Below, one piece after another: positions 27,000 to 38,245 of a DNA stretch of 64,000 nucleotides. Source of the stretch: Hyperoplus lanceolatus (taxonomy: Eukaryota > Chordata > Actinopteri > Uranoscopiformes > Ammodytidae); the NCBI GenBank assembly GCA_026929865.2, contig CM049395.1, positions 32,047,501 through 32,111,500 of the forward strand. The letters are read 5' to 3'. The first letter of the stretch is position 1; each line of letters starts with the position of its first letter. The notes beneath the pieces are model-generated. The model ran no database searches. It saw only the letters and a list, made by a program, of their open reading frames with translations, and had not been told where the DNA came from. A program made the translations under genes and the position numbers.

Positions 27000-28020
27000 A
27001 AAAGAAAAAACCTGCTTGAATCCTGAGATAGTATTCAATTTTATGCTCATTTCTAAACACGCCCCGGGTGCCCGTGGCAGCTCAGTTTTTGTTCATAGTA
27101 CTGCCGGGGCTCAGGGGCAAACATTTTTGACTGTGTGCATCTCAATGACATAAACAGTATCTAGCCCGCCATACCCTCAGCAGCAGCCATCTATCTGCCT
27201 CCCATAAATCTGAATGACATTAACATTTAAAAACCCAACTCCTGCCTGTATGTGGATGGGCCTCTCAGACAGACAGGCCTCCACTTTATTTATCCACATT
27301 GCCACAGACAGGCATAAATTTGTGCAGGTTAGAGCCGTTGAACCGCCTCAGCCCTCAGCCGGCAGGTTAAGTGAATATCACCCTCTGCCTCCTGAAAGAG
27401 CTCCCACTCCCATTTCCCACTCCCATTAAATATGTGTTTCATTTCTGCCTTATTTGGATGGAAAGTCATTTTACCCTCTTTTATAGAAGGTCATAAAATA
27501 TATAGTGTTTTTTTCTCGCTCTTCATAACATTTACATTTTCTATTGTATAAATGTGATCGCAGCGACACAGGGCTGAATAAAACATTCATGGCAAAAGCC
27601 ATTTCTTCTGTGACATTTGGTCTCCTATCTATCATCAGTTTTCTTTATGCAGCCGGGAGAACAAACGCCGGTCAAATGTTTAAATGTGCCCTCTCCACAT
27701 AAAATGCAGACCCTGCTTTCACATTAGCACCCGCTGGCTAGATGGAAATGCTTTTTTTCTCCTGTGCAGATAAGAGAAAAGTCAAATGGAAATGACTGGC
27801 GGGGCTGTTGAGGTAGTGGGGAGTGTGCTGATGGGTCTGGGAAATTGAAGCATGTCAGTAAAATTATAAAAAGCCAGAACGGCATCAACTGGCGGACATG
27901 TAAATGTGGCAGAGCCCCTCAAACAGAGTCCATTATGGACAGTCCCACGCAGCCTTTTCTCATCAAAAATCCCATCAGTGTATTAAAAGGTATAGCCTTG
28001 GCACTGACAAATTAATTCTT
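27000..28020. promoter_or_regulatory. Candidate conserved non-coding element cluster upstream of mpped2
   Basis: About 1 kb free of microsatellites and transposon signatures, with phrases such as AATGACATTAACATTTAAAA, CATAAATTTGTGCAGGTTAG, TGCAGATAAGAGAAAAGTCA and AAAATTATAAAAAGCCAGAA, the mix of homeodomain, GATA and SOX-like sites typical of vertebrate developmental enhancers. There is no open frame of note. The call is by texture only. Confidence 0.3.
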
Positions 28021-29243
28021 TCTTTCGTTTTTTTTCATTCCCTGACTGATTTGAATTGCAGCTGAACTCAGTGATGGGCAGCTATTCAATTTTTATCAAT
28101 TACCTCCCCAAAGCAACACAATATCTCACAGAAAAAAGGGAAATGATCTATTGTAATACAATTGTGTTTTTATAAATCCATAATATAAACAAAAGTCAAA
28201 CTGATCGAAAATTATTTAAAAAATATAATTTTTATTATACTGTTCAGTTTACCATGCAGATCATTACTGTCAACATAAACAGTAATGACATGATTAGAGT
28301 CTTCTGAACAGATCTGTTGTATGAAAGCTCAGAAACATTCATGTCAGAGTAGATTTAAGTTACCTTGTGTATAATACATTCAAAGGTCAGGCACAGTAAT
28401 ATTCAGTAAAAACGTTTGACAGGATCAAAGGAGCACAGCAGAGTGGAGGGAAATGAGAACATTACGTAAAGGATGCTAAATAAATTGATTTCTCAAGCAA
28501 GAGATTTAGAACCATCGCAATAAAAGTAATGTAGACCAAATTATCCAATTATAATTGAACAGTGAAAAGTATCATCATACTTGTAAAACATAGCCTATAG
28601 CCTATCTAAAGTCAAACCAAACCATGCCAAACCCGAGTGGTGTATGACATGTGAGCAGAATGAATATGAACAAACAGAAGATTCAATGGTCAAGTGTGAC
28701 GTACATACTTCAGCAGATTCTATTGTCCCTTTCCTTGTAAAACGCGAAGTGGAGTAGATTGGCGTGCCCGTGCGAAACACATTATCCTCACGCCAAAATG
28801 TCTGAGACGTAATGTTTACAAGCAGTTTGGAGTTGACACCACTACGTGTGGAACACGACTACAAGTTGACAGCCACGTTAGTGATTGCATGAGATGCAAT
28901 TCATCAAGTTGTGGTTAAGATATTTCAGTTTGACCCACCCACCGACAGACTGACATTACATTCCTGAAACTAATTGGTGAAGGTATGGCTGTGTAAAATT
29001 CAACTTCAACACAATAGGGTTGCCACAACAACATATCTGCAACGGAAAGGTCTCAAAACTGCAGTATAAGCACCCCTTGAGCTTGGAATGTTTTGTAACA
29101 CAATTTCACTTCTTCAAGTATGATGTCTCTCGAGGATAAATAAAAGTTAAATGAAATTAAATGAAAAGTATGATGTGTCTTGTTATACAGTACTTTAAAT
29201 ACAAGATTATGAAACTCTTCTATTGACAAGTTGATAGATGGCA
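28021..29243. other. Intergenic stretch, no gene recognised
   Basis: AT-rich, no repeats identified and no exon-like open frame. Confidence 0.5.
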
Positions 29244-29251
29244 GGGCTGCA

Positions 29252-29597
29252 TTAGCCTGGCACCGCCCGCCTACCTACTTCCGCTCAATTTTCATTTCCC
29301 TTCAGTAGTCAGTCTGGGTCCGTGGTATATTCGTGGGCTTTCTCAGGATAGATTTTTACATGACCAATCAGCAAACAGAGGGAGTGGCTGAGAACAATGA
29401 CATGAGCTAGTTTCAGTTGCAAAGCCGGCACATCGCTATGCGATTGGTTGGCAGATCCAGAGTGGCACTGGGCAGATCCAATAGTTTTAAACTTCAACAG
29501 ACACCCGCCTTCAAGTGAGTATACGTTTGTCAAGTGAGCGATTCCAGACCTTCTGTACAAATGAAATGAAGTACGATGGTCTGGTAGAACCAGGCTA
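29252..29597. mobile_element. hAT-type MITE (TAGCCTGG termini), 346 bp
   Basis: Inverted ends TAGCCTGG ... CCAGGCTA are flanked by an 8-bp direct repeat GGGCTGCA at 29244-29251 and 29598-29605, with one extra base before the left terminus. No coding capacity. The interior has no obvious similarity to the copy at 6249, though the termini are shared. Confidence 0.85.
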
Positions 29598-29605
29598 GGG
29601 CTGCA

Positions 29606-31599
29606 CATTGTCAGAAGGAAACATTTAGAAAAGTGTCAAAGATCCACAATTCTATAATGAGCTTCAATAAGTTGAGCGAATATAGCGAATAAACAGTATA
29701 GACCAGGTTCCTCTCGGACTCCATATATCATTCAGTGAACTGATGATCAATGAGTTAAACTTTGATGATCAGGATGCTATTTTTATAGCCAGTCATCCAA
29801 GTTACAGGGTTTTCCACGTTTTGAAACTGTGCTGCTGCCCCATTTCAGGTTGTGTGAAGGACTCCCGCAGGTACTCATTAGTATTGTTTACTTGTGAACC
29901 CAAAGGGGCCATGTTGTCTTCTAATCATAGCTTTTTACTACACCTTCTACACACTCTGGCACCATTTTCCCACAGATGTGCCAGTGATATTCACATTTGC
30001 ACTGAATTAATGTACAGCGTTTCAGTATGGTAAACGTGTTTGTTACTTGATGCTTGGAGAGCTCGAGCCTGTGGTGTTTATTTGTGTTTTATTTTAATAC
30101 ACACGAAATAAAAATATCCATGATCTACTGTATCAGTGTTTGCTGAAGTCCATCATGACCAAAATAGCCATTTAGTTTCAGCATGCGTGTTGGTTTACAA
30201 ATGAGGCAGTGTATGCTGGGTTCAAGGTGCAGCGACCGCAATATTGAATACTACATACGTTTCCATGCAATCTTATCAATAATGTTCTCATTATGCCATG
30301 GCAGGAAGCCTCACAGCCTGGAGTAAACACAATAACACTTTCTTTCAGGGCCAACACAAGACACACAAAGATGGAAGACAGAGAAAAAAACAGGCAATTT
30401 AAGAGCGTTGGTGGATGTGTCTGTTTTCAGTGTCTCCAGGATGACAAAAGTAATCAGGGGGATGGATGCTTAAGGGTTTGCTCGGGGTTTGTTGTTTACT
30501 TTGAGAACTCATCCATGCACCTACATTTTGAACCAACAGAAGGTGCAAGTACGGAAAGTTGATCGTTTTGGTATCACTTCTTAGGAGGAACTACCTGTAA
30601 AGGGTTTATAGGCTTATGTTGTATTAAAAAATATTAGAAATAAAAAGAAATTAAAATAAATTGCTTCATCAATGATGAATTAATCATTTGTGAATGCTTT
30701 ATGTTCATAAGGGAGCCTTTTGATTGCAACGTGGTGAAAAATAACCCGGGCAAATTTAAGTTATTCATCTGCATTTATAAATCTTTATAATTCATAAAAG
30801 CAATTAACAGTAATCTGTTAAGTCTGCAATTGAAAATGTTTTTCACTTCACAGATGGTAAAACTGTTAAATGGTCTATTGAAGACGTCTTCCTCAGTATC
30901 TGACGATTTAGCCATGTGACGTAAAAACACCAGCAAAGGCTTTTTTCTTTCACAACCAGACAACCAGTGTGTTAATGCATATTAGCAATTTGCATAAACA
31001 TTGGTATATGACTTTTTTAACCTCATTAAAATGGTTCGAGTCCAGCATAGACCAGTCATTTCTCATGACATACATGTTTTTTTCTATAAGCTGTTATTTT
31101 AAAACAAGCATGACAACTCAGTTATGTGTTATCATAGCATCATGAAATTTCTGTTTTTTACCTTTAAAGAGCCATTAGTCATTACTTATACATGTATTAC
31201 ACGTATTAAGGTTTTATTGAGCCTTATAACTTTTTCTGTTAATTACAACTTATATTACACATTATTTATAAAGGCTGCACTAATAGTAAATACAATGGTA
31301 GTACAGTATAAGCCTAATTTATTAATGAAAGGGAGAAAATGTGTAACACACTTGTATAAGCGGCCTAATAGGCTAATTTATAAATAGGCCTACTCTATTA
31401 ATGTGCAGGTGCATTTTTGTTTGCTATTATGTTTTGTAAAAGATGAAAGTAGTACCGAATATGTAGGCCTATAGTACCGAATATGTAGGCCTATTTCAGA
31501 TTAACGCAGGGTCACTGAGTTTTTTTTTTGTATCAATCGCTGCCTTAGTAGCCTATCTATCAATAGGAGTATATATTTTCCAACAGCACATGAATGCAG
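29606..31599. other. Intergenic stretch upstream of the CpG segment
   Basis: AT-rich with no recognised gene. It includes a 22-bp tandem duplication at 31450-31493 and repeated TAGGCCTA motifs around 31360-31500. Confidence 0.5.
31450..31493 (+). repeat. 22-bp tandem duplication (two exact copies)
   Basis: TAGTACCGAATATGTAGGCC followed by TA occurs twice head to tail without change, about 110-150 bp upstream of the CpG-dense segment. Confidence 0.9.
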
Positions 31600-32110
31600 C
31601 ACGTAGAGCGGGACAGCGCGAGAGCCTTCCTTCACCCTCGCGCCTCACCGGGCGTGTGCCCGCCGGTTGGTTAGGGCGCGCGCACGGGAGGTGGCGGGGG
31701 GTTGTGCTCGCGCTCCTGCTCTCTCTGCTCTCTGACCCCAGTGGCAGCTCCGACTCACTGCACTCCGGCTTCCCCTCCGTCAAACTGAGGCTGCTCTCTC
31801 TCTCTCTGTTGTCTGTCAGTGTCTCTCGCCCTCCTCTCGCGCTCTCTCGCCCCCTCTCTCTCCTGTGTGGTTTCTTTTCACAGGAGCCAGCCGAGGTCCC
31901 GCCGGGTCGAAGGTTCTGCCCTACCCGCTCAGACTGCCGCAACCCCGGACGGCCGATACGAACCTGCCCGCTGCCCTGTTGCTACCGCATGGACCCGCGA
32001 ACCTCCACCGCTGCTGCTGCTGCCACCACCGCCGCGTAGAGGGCGACCCCGACCCGACACTCTTTTTCGGCCAGATAAAAAAAGGCACAAATAAGCCCCA
32101 CACGACGAAG
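31600..32110. promoter_or_regulatory. CpG-dense segment, candidate distal promoter of mpped2
   Basis: This is the most CpG-dense stretch in the window (for example around 31608-31700, rich in GCGCG and CGCGC), 2.7-3.2 kb upstream of the mpped2 ATG and oriented with the gene's 5' end. It contains CT/initiator-like pyrimidine runs at 31795-31862. Long open frames run across it on both strands, but that is what a GC-rich, stop-poor region gives, and no known protein is visible. Possible donor-like sites exist (e.g. AAG|GTAGAG near 32109), none compelling. Confidence 0.5.
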
Positions 32111-32145
32111 GTAGAGCAACCTTTCCGCTTTGCTTTGAGAAACGA

Positions 32146-32177
<32 letters not shown>

Positions 32178-32747
32178 AAGAGAAGGGATACGGGGAGGGG
32201 AAAAAAAAGGAATTCTTCACACAAAGCCGTCGGTTGAAAGGTGGCTTGTCATTTACGAGGACGAGCAAGAGGTTAGCGCGGCGGTGCCGTGACACTGACC
32301 ACCTTTGGGTGTTTTTTTTATTATTCCAGGAGCAGAGTTCAAGATCGCACGGACCTTTCTTTTTGTGCAAATTTCTGCAAGAGGCAGTGTTACCAATACA
32401 AACAAGCGGTGCATATAGCACACGTCGTGTAAATGCATGGTATCAGAAGGGGTCAATTTATTCGCCTTCACCCCCTGTCTGCTTACTGGAGTGATTTCTA
32501 CTCTTGAAGTTAGCTATATGGTGCGTTTCAGGGCTCTGTATATATTCACCGACAGCACTGACAAATGTGTGTGTGTATGTGCACCGCCGTTATAGAAAAG
32601 CAGCTCAGTGTGAAGCTACAGCCTGCATAATAAAAATTCACTGCCAGGGCAGGTTTTAGCAGGCTAAGCTACAGAGCTAGTTGCTGCTACAGTAGCCACA
32701 AGGTAGAGACAGATAGGCGAGCAAGTCGAGTTTAAACAGCGCGAGAC

Positions 32748-32780
<33 letters not shown>

Positions 32781-33517
32781 ACATACGAGGAGACTGTGAA
32801 GCATGCTGCACCATGGACATATAAAGAAACACACATTCTTCCTTAATTTTTCGGCCTACATTTGCAAAAAAAGAAAAGCCCATTTTCCAAGAAGCAGCAG
32901 CACTGCAGGATGTAGATTTTGCTTTGTGAGAAATGATTGCTGTGTGTCTGTGCAAGGCATCTGACAGGGCAGCTTTGAATTGAAGTGATTTTTCCCCTTT
33001 TTTAATGCTGAGGAACATCTGCAAACTTGTTTCTTGTGCAGCCTGAGCAGCATGGATTAATTGGAGTTGGAATAATATCATTTTAACTTTGCAATTGAAA
33101 GACTTGAATGTGTAGTGGAGTTCAAGCAGTTTTTTAAAATAGGAATTTAGTTTACCAATCTTTTTTTGTGGGGGGGGGGGGCTGGCATAAACGTTTCTGT
33201 CTTATTTTCACAAGACAGAAAGTAAGAAGCAGCATCTGGCTAACCCAGAAAACCTAAAATCAATGGCTTTGTTGAAATAGGACAGCTTTTGGTGGCATCA
33301 TTTGGGAGATTGTTTGCTTTACCATATTCAACAACTGCAGGGCAAAGCTTTTATTTTTTATTTATTTTTTTTAACTCAGAACTAAATCACAGGATTTAAC
33401 CATGGAGTGAACTCCAGAGCTTCTGATTACCTTTAAAAGAAAAAAAAAAAAGATGACAGACTTGTTAAATTGAGGGCATTTTTTTCCCTTTTTTTCTTTC
33501 TTCTTCTTCCTCTCATG
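32111..33517. other. 5' flank between CpG segment and TATA promoter; no exon recognised
   Basis: It begins with a purine-rich run (GA repeats about 32145-32175, A-rich to 32210), then mixed sequence, a (CA)n tract at 32751-32778, a G-run at 33171-33181 and a poly-T/A-rich stretch before the TATA box. If the upstream CpG segment is a promoter, part of this may be transcribed leader. No clear splice pair is evident. Confidence 0.4.
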
Positions 33518-33572
33518 CTCCTGACTGCATCAGGAGGTTTGGTATAAAAAGCCTGTCAAGCCCACAGTGGCC
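33518..33572 (+). promoter_or_regulatory. Candidate TATA-type core promoter of mpped2
   Basis: TATAAAAA at 33543-33550 lies in the sequence GGTATAAAAAGCC, a canonical vertebrate TATA box. Seven bp before it is a short palindrome, CTCCTGA-ctgca-TCAGGAG (33518-33536). A TATA box predicts initiation about 30 bp downstream, near 33573. A strong donor follows at 33650, as expected for a short 5'UTR exon. This is inferred from motifs and position only. Confidence 0.5.
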
Positions 33573-33649
33573 ACTTTACTATCAGTCAGGAAGGTCAGAC
33601 AGGAGGGAAGCTCAGGGTGCAGGGAGACACACACACACAGCGAAGCCCG
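33573..33649 (+). other. mpped2: Candidate non-coding first exon of mpped2
   Basis: The stretch between the predicted TATA-driven start and the donor CCG|GTGAGT (GT at 33650-33651) is about 77 nt, is purine-rich and has no ATG. It would splice to 34675 across a roughly 1.0-kb intron. The 5' limit is a guess from TATA spacing. Transcript ends would settle it. Confidence 0.45.
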
Positions 33650-34674
33650 GTGAGTGAGCTCTCAAGATGCGAAAAAAAAACACTTTGTTGGGCAGCATTT
33701 TTTTCAGCATCTTTTCCTTCAAGAATTTAAGGAGCTAAAGTGTGTTTATTTCTTTGACCTACTGATGTCTTTATTGCACGGTTATACAGAGATAGCGGAG
33801 CCGTTCATTTGATTCATTGTTACTTGCTCGTTTCAGAATTAGAGCACCTGGCCTGAAATAGCAAATGCAGAAATGTCTTATTTTTGTGCGTTTCGTGAGT
33901 AATTGTCACTGTGTATCGTCCTGTTTTGTGCATGAATTATGAAGAATTTCTTATTGTATAGAAGGCTTTGCAACACTTTGACGAACAGCACCGATTATAC
34001 CTGCATCTTTTCTAGTGGCTTGGTTTCATTTCAACAGGCTGATGCCTCACAGGCCGTGCCTGAAGTCATTTTTTACATTTGATTAGATTCCATTAAAACC
34101 AACTGGGTTGTGAGCAGCAGAGTAGCAATTAAATATGTGACTTCCACATTTTAAATTATCGCCTTAAAATGTTTAGTTTTTGAAAGAATTGAACAAAATG
34201 CCTTATTGCTTGAAAAGGTAAAAGTAGATATTTTAATTAATTTAAATTGCCCCTCTGCATTTTTTATAATTATTTTTTTTTAACGAATTGTTTGATGTAG
34301 CCCTTTTCAGGGATTTATTTCTTCCAAATCTATATTGTTGGACAACAGAAAGAGACTCTGTTTCTCTTTGTGCTGTCCGATTGCAAACAAGTAGACTGTA
34401 AATTGCAGCATTGTTGAAAAAATATGTTATTATAAATGATTAGGAAAAAGATTACATCCTCTCTTGATGTGTGTGTGCTCTGTGTGTTTTGTGTCTCACT
34501 GCTTCAACCCAGAGTAATTGGGTTTAGCTCCTCAAGCCAGCTGTTTTTGTTTTATGGACAGTATAAAATGTATTCGCCAAGGTTTTTTTTTCAACTTTCT
34601 TATGTAAAGGGAGAAGCTGTTGAGTGTCTTGTGACCCTATTTAAAGCAGCTCTTGTGTGTCTGTGTGTCCTCAG

Positions 34675-34823
34675 ACTGCAGTGTGTGGCTGGGGTTGTTT
34701 GCTGCTGCTGCTATTGGGAGACGGTTCTTGGGCTTTCTTGAGCGGCTCTGAAGGATGAGCGCCGCACGGCTGGCTGCAGAATCCCGGTGAACGAACGGCG
34801 TCTCATGTCCAAACGGTGGAAGG
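34675..34823 (+). other. mpped2: mpped2 5'UTR part of the start-codon exon
   Basis: A good 3' splice acceptor (pyrimidine/TG-rich run then TCCTCAG) ends at 34674, so the start-codon exon most likely begins at 34675, giving about 149 nt of leader before the ATG at 34824. Other AGs (34680 and 34778) are possible acceptors. The leader is richer in CpG than the flanking intron and contains two upstream ATGs (34755 and 34805). No transcript evidence is available here. Confidence 0.6.
34755..34790 (+). promoter_or_regulatory. uORF1 in the mpped2 leader
   Basis: ATG at 34755 with A at -3 opens an 11-residue reading frame (MSAARLAAESR) that stops at TGA 34788-34790, 33 nt before the mpped2 start. 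The -3 purine makes initiation plausible. It is present only if the exon begins upstream of 34755. Confidence 0.5.
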
Positions 34824-34936
34824 ATGGCTCATGGCAAAGCGACCATCACGGTGGACGAATACAGCTCCAACCCCACACAGGCCTTCACACACTACAACAT
34901 CAACCAGAGCCGCTTCCAGCCTCCACACGTCCACAT
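34805..34936 (+). promoter_or_regulatory. uORF2, overlapping the mpped2 start and crossing the exon 1-2 junction
   Basis: ATG at 34805, 19 nt before the main start and out of frame with it, stays open to the end of the exon. After splicing it continues for six codons in exon 2 and stops at TGA 52411-52413. Its Kozak context is poor (C at -3, T at +4), so leaky scanning to the strong ATG at 34824 is expected. The coordinates cover the first-exon part only. Confidence 0.45.
34824..34936 (+). CDS. mpped2: mpped2 coding exon 1 (start codon exon), metallophosphoesterase domain-containing 2
   Basis: Encodes residues 1-37 plus two bases of codon 38. It reads MAHGKATITVDEYSSNPTQ, then a stretch ending FQPPHVHM, which I recognise as the N-terminus of vertebrate MPPED2 (239FB), not MPPED1, whose N-terminus is longer and different. 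MPPED2 is a cytosolic class III-type phosphodiesterase/metallophosphoesterase expressed mainly in brain. The start at 34824 has A at -3 and G at +4, a strong Kozak context, and matches the family start. The human protein has a few extra residues after MAHG, so this one is five residues shorter at the N-terminus. The donor is at 34937 (AT|GTAAGT), and the split ATG codon is completed by the first base of the exon at 52393. A duplicate fish paralogue exists, so which copy this is cannot be decided here. Confidence 0.97.
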
Positions 34937-37736
34937 GTAAGTGCTGCATGATGCAGACACACAAACACACACACACACGCACACACACACACACACTGGA
35001 TCACCTGCCATGAGCTAGTAAACTAAATTTAGAATAAAGTGAAACATTTACCAGAATAGATTATCTTTTTTATACATGGTCATTCTGACTGTTCTCAGTC
35101 TGAAATTAAATTTAAAATGACACGTTTAAGACGTGTAACTTTTCTACATAGACTCATCAAGGTGTTTTTTTTTGTCTTGTTTTATTTATTTCAATACCAT
35201 TTTATTTCACCTTTTATGCTCTGGTGTTTTCTTGCTGGGTTTGTGTGAAGTTTTCAACAAATTCAGATGAATGAATAATCCAGACTGTTGGGGGGGGGGA
35301 AGCAGAAATGTGGACATTTTGTGGTGCAACAGGAAGGCAATCAGCAGCCTGTTTAATGCTGACTCTTTGTTTACACCATGATTTAATTGGCTCACACACA
35401 CCAAGTGTACGGTGGCCACACTTAGGACAAACTTTAAGAACAGTCAGAGACTAAACAACTGCACAAACTGTATGTTGCAACATTACAGGAAAGTAAATAT
35501 TACCGTTTAAAGAAAGTTTGTGAAAGAAAAGAGTGCGGCAGGTGAAGTCACTGTAATAGTGACATTTTAAAAACATGCAACAACTGCAAAAACACTGATC
35601 AGCAAATGCTTTCAAAGATCCACACAAATTTGAGTAAAAGCTTTTTCTGACTGAGTTTGAATTGTTTTGCCTGGTGTGTGTAGCAGACAGTTCGCCGTTG
35701 TTCCTCTGTGAGACTGTTTTTTTTGCCATGTTGTCATTGCGGTGTGTGAACACTTTGTCCGCTTTAGGGCGCTCTCTTTATTTATTTATCGGGCCAGTTA
35801 CTTAGCGTATAGCTCTGGTCTGATGTGGTTTCTCTGCCTCTCATTAGTGGGTCGTAGTGGGTCACACTCCTCATGTGTGTTTTATCTCTGGACAGATATT
35901 AACACGGAGCTGTGTGTGTTTGTGTCCTCATATGATTCCAGACAATTTTCTTCTTTTGCTGTTTGTTGGTTGTGGTTAACTTACATGCATAGTGTTTTTG
36001 AGACATTTTATTATAATTACATTTTTTTAACCAAAATCATTCAATAAGAAACATATTGGTGGTGATTGTCTACAGAGCAACTTGAAGTTACTTTAAGTTT
36101 TAGAAAGTCAAACACCTCTCAGGGATTAATGTGAAGAAACGGACACACTGTAAAGTCATTTCACTTAGTCAGCGGTCAGGTTGTCTGTGTGCTCAGGTCA
36201 GTCAAGGTGGTAGGGAAGTGGCGCCTGCATCGAGTTGAACCAACTACTGCGACTGCCGACGGAGTCCACACTCCGAACAGGAGTTTAGGTTACATGATAT
36301 GCGAGACACGGAGATCATGCAGATTATACAAACATCTTAAAGGAGACATTTTCTGACAAAGGCCAGATCAATTGAAGCTAGGGGGAAAGATTTGGGCCGC
36401 AGGGCAATATCTGTGCAGACTGAAGAGCATGAAAAGTTAACCAGCCACACACACACACCCCCTCACTCTGGATACTAACAACATCTGGGAAAACGTTCTT
36501 TGTTTTGTTTTGTTTACCTCACTCAGATTCCCACAATTATGCCCGGATAAACAAAATGTTCATGTAAACAGCATTATTTTGGGTAGATAGATAGATAGTC
36601 GTATTATGGAATTGTGTAAACAGCTAAAAGGGGCTCTCTTACCTTCCTCTCGGTGTTGGCAGTGTTCACATTATTGTGCCACTGTGTTGTTTTGGGTTTC
36701 CTCAGAGCTAGAGCTGCCAGTAACATCGATCGTCGCTGGATAAAGGAGACGAGGTCACCTAGCAGTTTGTGTTACGTCAGTCCATTTTAATGGCTGACAA
36801 AGTCGGCAATAAATCAGGCTAAATTCTGTAATATAAATCAAGGTTAACGCATGCCAGACAACAACTTTTAGTAAGATTTTTCTTGTTTTGTCAAAGCAAA
36901 TAATAGAAGAATGCTTTCAGGCTTTATTAAAATATGACGGGTTGCCCTTTTGAAAGGTTCCTCCTTTTTTTGCTGAAATTTCTCTGCGTATTTTTGGATA
37001 CATTGTTATTTTATGCTTCTATAATTGAGCTTGACAGGTTTTGTTTCCAGTTCCCCGGATAGTGTGAGCGTGGTTCATCTCTTTCTTTTGTTCTGCAGTG
37101 TTGCGCCAGTTGACCGTGAGCAAAGTTCAGTCAGAGTAGCGCCTGAGAAACCTTCCATTTAAAAAAAACTATTTTTAGGAAAATGTACAAGCAGTGGGGG
37201 AAAAAAAAAGAATGGATCTGCCCGGTGTTTACGAGGGACATCCTGAACATGCTTAAGTTTCTGAAAGTGCTCATCTGGAGGCAGTTTACTTTTATTCCAG
37301 TTGACGACAAAAAAAAACCAACCTGTGGATGATGTTGGCCTTTTAAAAGTAGGTAGCCGTTTATAAGCTGTATTTACGAAAAGGATGTAGGTCGTGAAAA
37401 TAAATCTAATAAACACAGCAATGAAAAATTAAACTGAGACGATGTGTTTGAAGGTTGTGAAACGTGGAATAAATAATCACGACGTGTACTAAAATAACCA
37501 GTACAGACATGTTGTGGCCCATATTGTACAGACTTGATGGTTCTCTAATTTTCTGAATTTTAGCGTGGTACTTTTTCATGGGGGTGAAGCCCTTGTAGGA
37601 AGTGGATGTGTTGAAGCAATGGGGGCCTCTCAGTAGATATGTGTTTGGATAAATACATTAGGCTGTTTCCTGACTTCCACAGAGCCTGCAGTGTTTTACC
37701 CTGCCATTCTTAAACTCAGACTGGGAACCCCGGGAA

Positions 37737-37737
<1 letters not shown>

Positions 37738-37777
<40 letters not shown>

Positions 37778-37801
37778 TGCACACACACATACATGCACAC
37801 A
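37738..37801 (+). repeat. (CA)n with CATACATG interruptions
   Basis: Pure CA to 37772, then two TACATG-type interruptions. Confidence 0.95.
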
Positions 37802-38211
37802 CTCCTATGAGCCCATCCCCCGCTATGTTTAAGTGCTTATAGAATACGAGCTCTGTTCTGGGAAAGTAAAAGGCTTGTTTAGATTTGAGAGATAATGATC
37901 CGACTTGTTTGGGGGTTCTCTCTCTCTCTCCTCTCTCGTGCTGCATCCAAAGTATTTGGACCTAAATAAAGTTGTTACTTCTCTGAAAGCAAAGAAAGGA
38001 AAATAAAGTGACAGAGTTCGAGTGACGGAGTTGCCCGCCTTTTTGAAATACAATCCCTGTTTCTAATGTTTTTCTTCACCCCCCTTGGACAGAATATTTA
38101 GATTTATCTGATGGAGCACACAGCGGCGCCCTGTTGGAAGGTACCACTCTTTGAACCACATATGAAAACATGCATGGTGAGCATGTACACACTCACGCTC
38201 TCAGACTGACA

Positions 38212-38245
<34 letters not shown>

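Noticed and set aside
31553..32494. Several open frames up to 209 codons on both strands of the CpG-dense segment
   Set aside because: Overlapping frames on both strands are expected in GC-rich, stop-poor DNA. Composition is Arg/Pro/Ser-rich, no domain is recognised, and the position suits a promoter or leader.
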